Below, in pieces: positions 19,974 through 21,667 of a stretch of 21,667 bases of DNA. The position numbers were made by a program, and so were the translations under genes. Origin of the DNA: DASVXQ01 sp040414855 (GTDB taxonomy: Bacteria; Actinomycetota; CALGFH01); NCBI GenBank assembly GCA_040414855.1, contig JBEDUQ010000235.1, forward strand, positions 1-21,667, read 5' to 3'. A model generated the notes under the pieces. The model ran no database searches, was not told where the DNA came from, and worked only from the letters and a program-made list of their open reading frames with translations. Within the stretch, counting starts at the first letter, position 1, and each line of letters begins with the position of its first letter.

Positions 19974-21667
19974 ATGCCCCGGTCTGCATTCCCATCCCCC
20001 ACCATCGGTCGCCACGCGAGGTCCGCCGGTCTGGCGCGGCGATTCGCGATCGTCAGCATCGTGCTCGGCTGTCTGCTCGCGGCGACCACCGGGGTGGTCT
20101 TCGCGGTGGGCGCGAGCCCCGCGGGCGCCGCCGCCACCGACGAGGTGGTCGCCTGCACGATCACCCTCCCCCCGAACGCGCTCACCGCCAATGGCCTGGC
20201 CAAGCCATGGGTGCTCAGCGGCGACAACGGCGGCGACTGCTCCGAGACCAACCCCGACCAGGCCGCCTTCGTCGACGCCACCATCTTCGACCCGGCGACC
20301 AGCAAGGTCATGATCTACCGCCCGCTGGTGATCACCCGAGGCACCAAGCCGGCCGCCAAGCCGGTCGCGCCGAAGCTGCCGGCCGGCGCGGTGGTCGAGA
20401 TCAGCGTCGGCTTCAACGGCGACCAGCTCACGCTCGCCGACGGCAACCGCGGCCGGGACAAGGCCGCGTCGCGTTGCGTCAACGGCCTGCCGGGCTCGGT
20501 CTTCGGGCAGGAGATCTTCTGCAACGCGCCCGCGTTCTACGCGGCCGCCAACGGCAAGGTCGCGTTCGCGCCGCGCGGCACCTCCCCCAAGGACCAGCGG
20601 CCGTGCCCGACCACCGAGAGCTGGGAGATCGTCGACCAGGACCAGTCCGACAACACCACCAGCAACTACGTGGTGCGGGGCGACCAGACCGCGCAGAGCA
20701 CCGCCGCCAACCAGCGCCGCCTCGGCGGTAACCAGATCGGCAACGGCAGCGACAACGCCCTCTACACCAAGTTCTACGCACCCGCGATCGGCTGCCAGCC
20801 GCCCACCGCGACCGACGTCACCGACCCGGCGGCGCCGGTGCGGTCGACCTCCTCGGCGCTGCTGAACCTGTTCGCCCGGACGGCCAACGACCCCAAGCCC
20901 GCCCTGGTGCCGATGGGTGACCCGTTCACGCTGGTCGACGGGAAGCCGAGCCTGGAGAAGACCAACCTGTACCGCGCGCAGGTCAACCAGCCGGCCGCGG
21001 GCAGCGCCGCCGACGCCTCGGTCGCCGCCTACTGCCGCAACCTGCTCGACCTCGGGCTCAGCAAGATCGAGCTGGACAAGACGTTCCTCCAGGGCTTCGG
21101 TCGGTCCCCGGACCCGGCCGTGTCGAACGACCTCCATCTGTTCGTGCTCAACCGCTTCAAGGAGACCTGGGACAACCTGGCCTGCCAGGACGCGGCCGGC
21201 ATCCCCAACCCGGTCACGGTCACCACCAACGCCGACGGTGGCGTGCTGGACGCTCAGGTCGGCCAGGCCACCGCCACGACCCAGGCGGCCGCGACCACCG
21301 CGCCGCCCGCCACCGATGCACCGCCGCCGACCGACGCACCCACGACCACCGCTCAGGCACCCGCGACCACAGACGCACCCGCGACCACAGACGGGCCCGC
21401 CACCACAGACGGGCCCGCCACCACGGACGCACCCGCGACCACAGACGCACCGGCCACCACAGACGCACCCGCTACCACGGATGCGCCGGCCACAACGGAT
21501 GCACCCGCGACCACGGATGCGCCCGCCACCACGGACGCACCCGCCACCACCGCGCCACCGGCGACCGACGCGCCACCGGCGACCGACGCGCCCACCACGT
21601 CCGCGGCGGCGCCGCAGACCACGAAAGCCTCGGCGACCACCGAGGCGCCCGTGACCGAGCAGACAAC
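19974..21667 (+). CDS. Secreted protein with Cys-containing domain and mucin-like Thr/Pro/Ala tail (cut by window edge)
   Basis: No named family recognised. About 564 residues are visible and the gene continues past the right edge. A signal peptide is clear: basic RHARSAGLARRF, a hydrophobic core IVSIVLGCLLAATTGVVFAV, and a likely cleavage near SPAGAAA (about residue 53). Residues ~60-420 look globular, with scattered cysteines (VVACTITLPP, GDCSET, SRCVNG, EIFCNAP, RPCPTT, IGCQPP, AAYCRN, LACQDA) that could form disulfides outside the cell. From ~430 the chain is Thr/Ala/Pro-rich, including ten PATTDA/G units, as in surface proteins that hold a domain away from the wall and may be O-glycosylated. 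The start is ATG 19974 with GAGG nine bases upstream. A sorting signal or anchor segment may lie beyond the window. Confidence 0.85.
   Translation, partial: MPRSAFPSPTIGRHARSAGLARRFAIVSIVLGCLLAATTGVVFAVGASPAGAAATDEVVACTITLPPNALTANGLAKPWVLSGDNGGDCSETNPDQAAFVDATIFDPATSKVMIYRPLVITRGTKPAAKPVAPKLPAGAVVEISVGFNGDQLTLADGNRGRDKAASRCVNGLPGSVFGQEIFCNAPAFYAAANGKVAFAPRGTSPKDQRPCPTTESWEIVDQDQSDNTTSNYVVRGDQTAQSTAANQRRLGGNQIGNGSDNALYTKFYAPAIGCQPPTATDVTDPAAPVRSTSSALLNLFARTANDPKPALVPMGDPFTLVDGKPSLEKTNLYRAQVNQPAAGSAADASVAAYCRNLLDLGLSKIELDKTFLQGFGRSPDPAVSNDLHLFVLNRFKETWDNLACQDAAGIPNPVTVTTNADGGVLDAQVGQATATTQAAATTAPPATDAPPPTDAPTTTAQAPATTDAPATTDGPATTDGPATTDAPATTDAPATTDAPATTDAPATTDAPATTDAPATTDAPATTAPPATDAPPATDAPTTSAAAPQTTKASATTEAPVTEQT
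21363..21542 (+). repeat. Ten-unit 18-bp tandem repeat encoding ATTDAP/ATTDGP
   Basis: Ten in-frame copies of an 18-bp unit (typical GCGACCACAGACGCACCC) run without a break, each encoding ATTDAP, or ATTDGP in units 2 and 3. Copies differ mainly at synonymous third positions, which points to older expansion under protein-level selection. Irregular TTAPP/PPATDAP units flank both sides. The array could change length by slippage or recombination. Confidence 0.92.

Noticed and set aside
21353..21640. Minus-strand frame reading VVAGAS repeats, like a membrane or repeat protein
   Set aside because: It is the antisense of the ATTDAP repeat; the periodicity comes from the 18-bp unit, and the plus frame has the signal peptide and coding bias.
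1..21667. Search for tRNA, rRNA, CRISPR array, insertion sequence or integrase
   Set aside because: No cloverleaf, repeat-spacer pattern, transposase motif or flanking terminal inverted repeats were seen by eye; the only tandem arrays are those at 7356 and 21363.

Overview
The window is very GC-rich with strongly GC-biased third codon positions. It looks like the chromosome of a high-GC bacterium, most likely an actinomycete-like lineage. Supporting signs are frequent GTG/TTG starts, GTGA/ATGA gene overlaps, TAnnnT-type -10 elements placed a few bases before start codons, a DUF5996 protein and a NarL-type sensor/regulator pair. No rRNA, tRNA, CRISPR array, transposase or phage gene was seen, and the species cannot be named from the sequence.

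Region 1 (1-5100, minus strand) is a DNA-end-processing operon in the order nurA, herA, sbcD/mre11, sbcC/rad50. The last gene runs off the left edge. The four proteins form the HerA-NurA plus Mre11-Rad50 resection set best known from archaea. Region 2 (5099-7374, plus strand) is a TetR regulator and a 14-segment DHA2-family drug exporter. The exporter gene ends in a three-copy 19-bp repeat.

Region 3 (7474-11893, plus strand) is a tightly coupled catabolic operon: acyl-CoA dehydrogenase, crotonase-fold protein, RidA-family protein, glutaryl-CoA dehydrogenase and a TauE/SafE-like membrane protein. A convergent SDR dehydrogenase follows (11904-12686). Both the crotonase and the RidA protein lack the residues used by the textbook enzymes, so the pathway is probably not plain beta-oxidation.

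Region 4 (12687-16158) holds a decayed alpha/beta-hydrolase fragment, a DUF5996 protein, a small unknown gene on the opposite strand, a 322-base non-coding stretch with three inverted repeats, an AraC-type regulator and a cupin. Region 5 (16173-19753) is a four-gene ABC exporter plus two-component operon (ATPase, permease, NarL-family kinase, LuxR-type regulator), with almost every junction overlapping.

Region 6 (19794 to the right edge) starts with a near-consensus sigma70 promoter and a roughly 145-base leader with two competing hairpins. It then encodes a secreted protein of unrecognised fold whose C-terminal part is a mucin-like Thr/Pro/Ala repeat; the gene is cut by the window edge.
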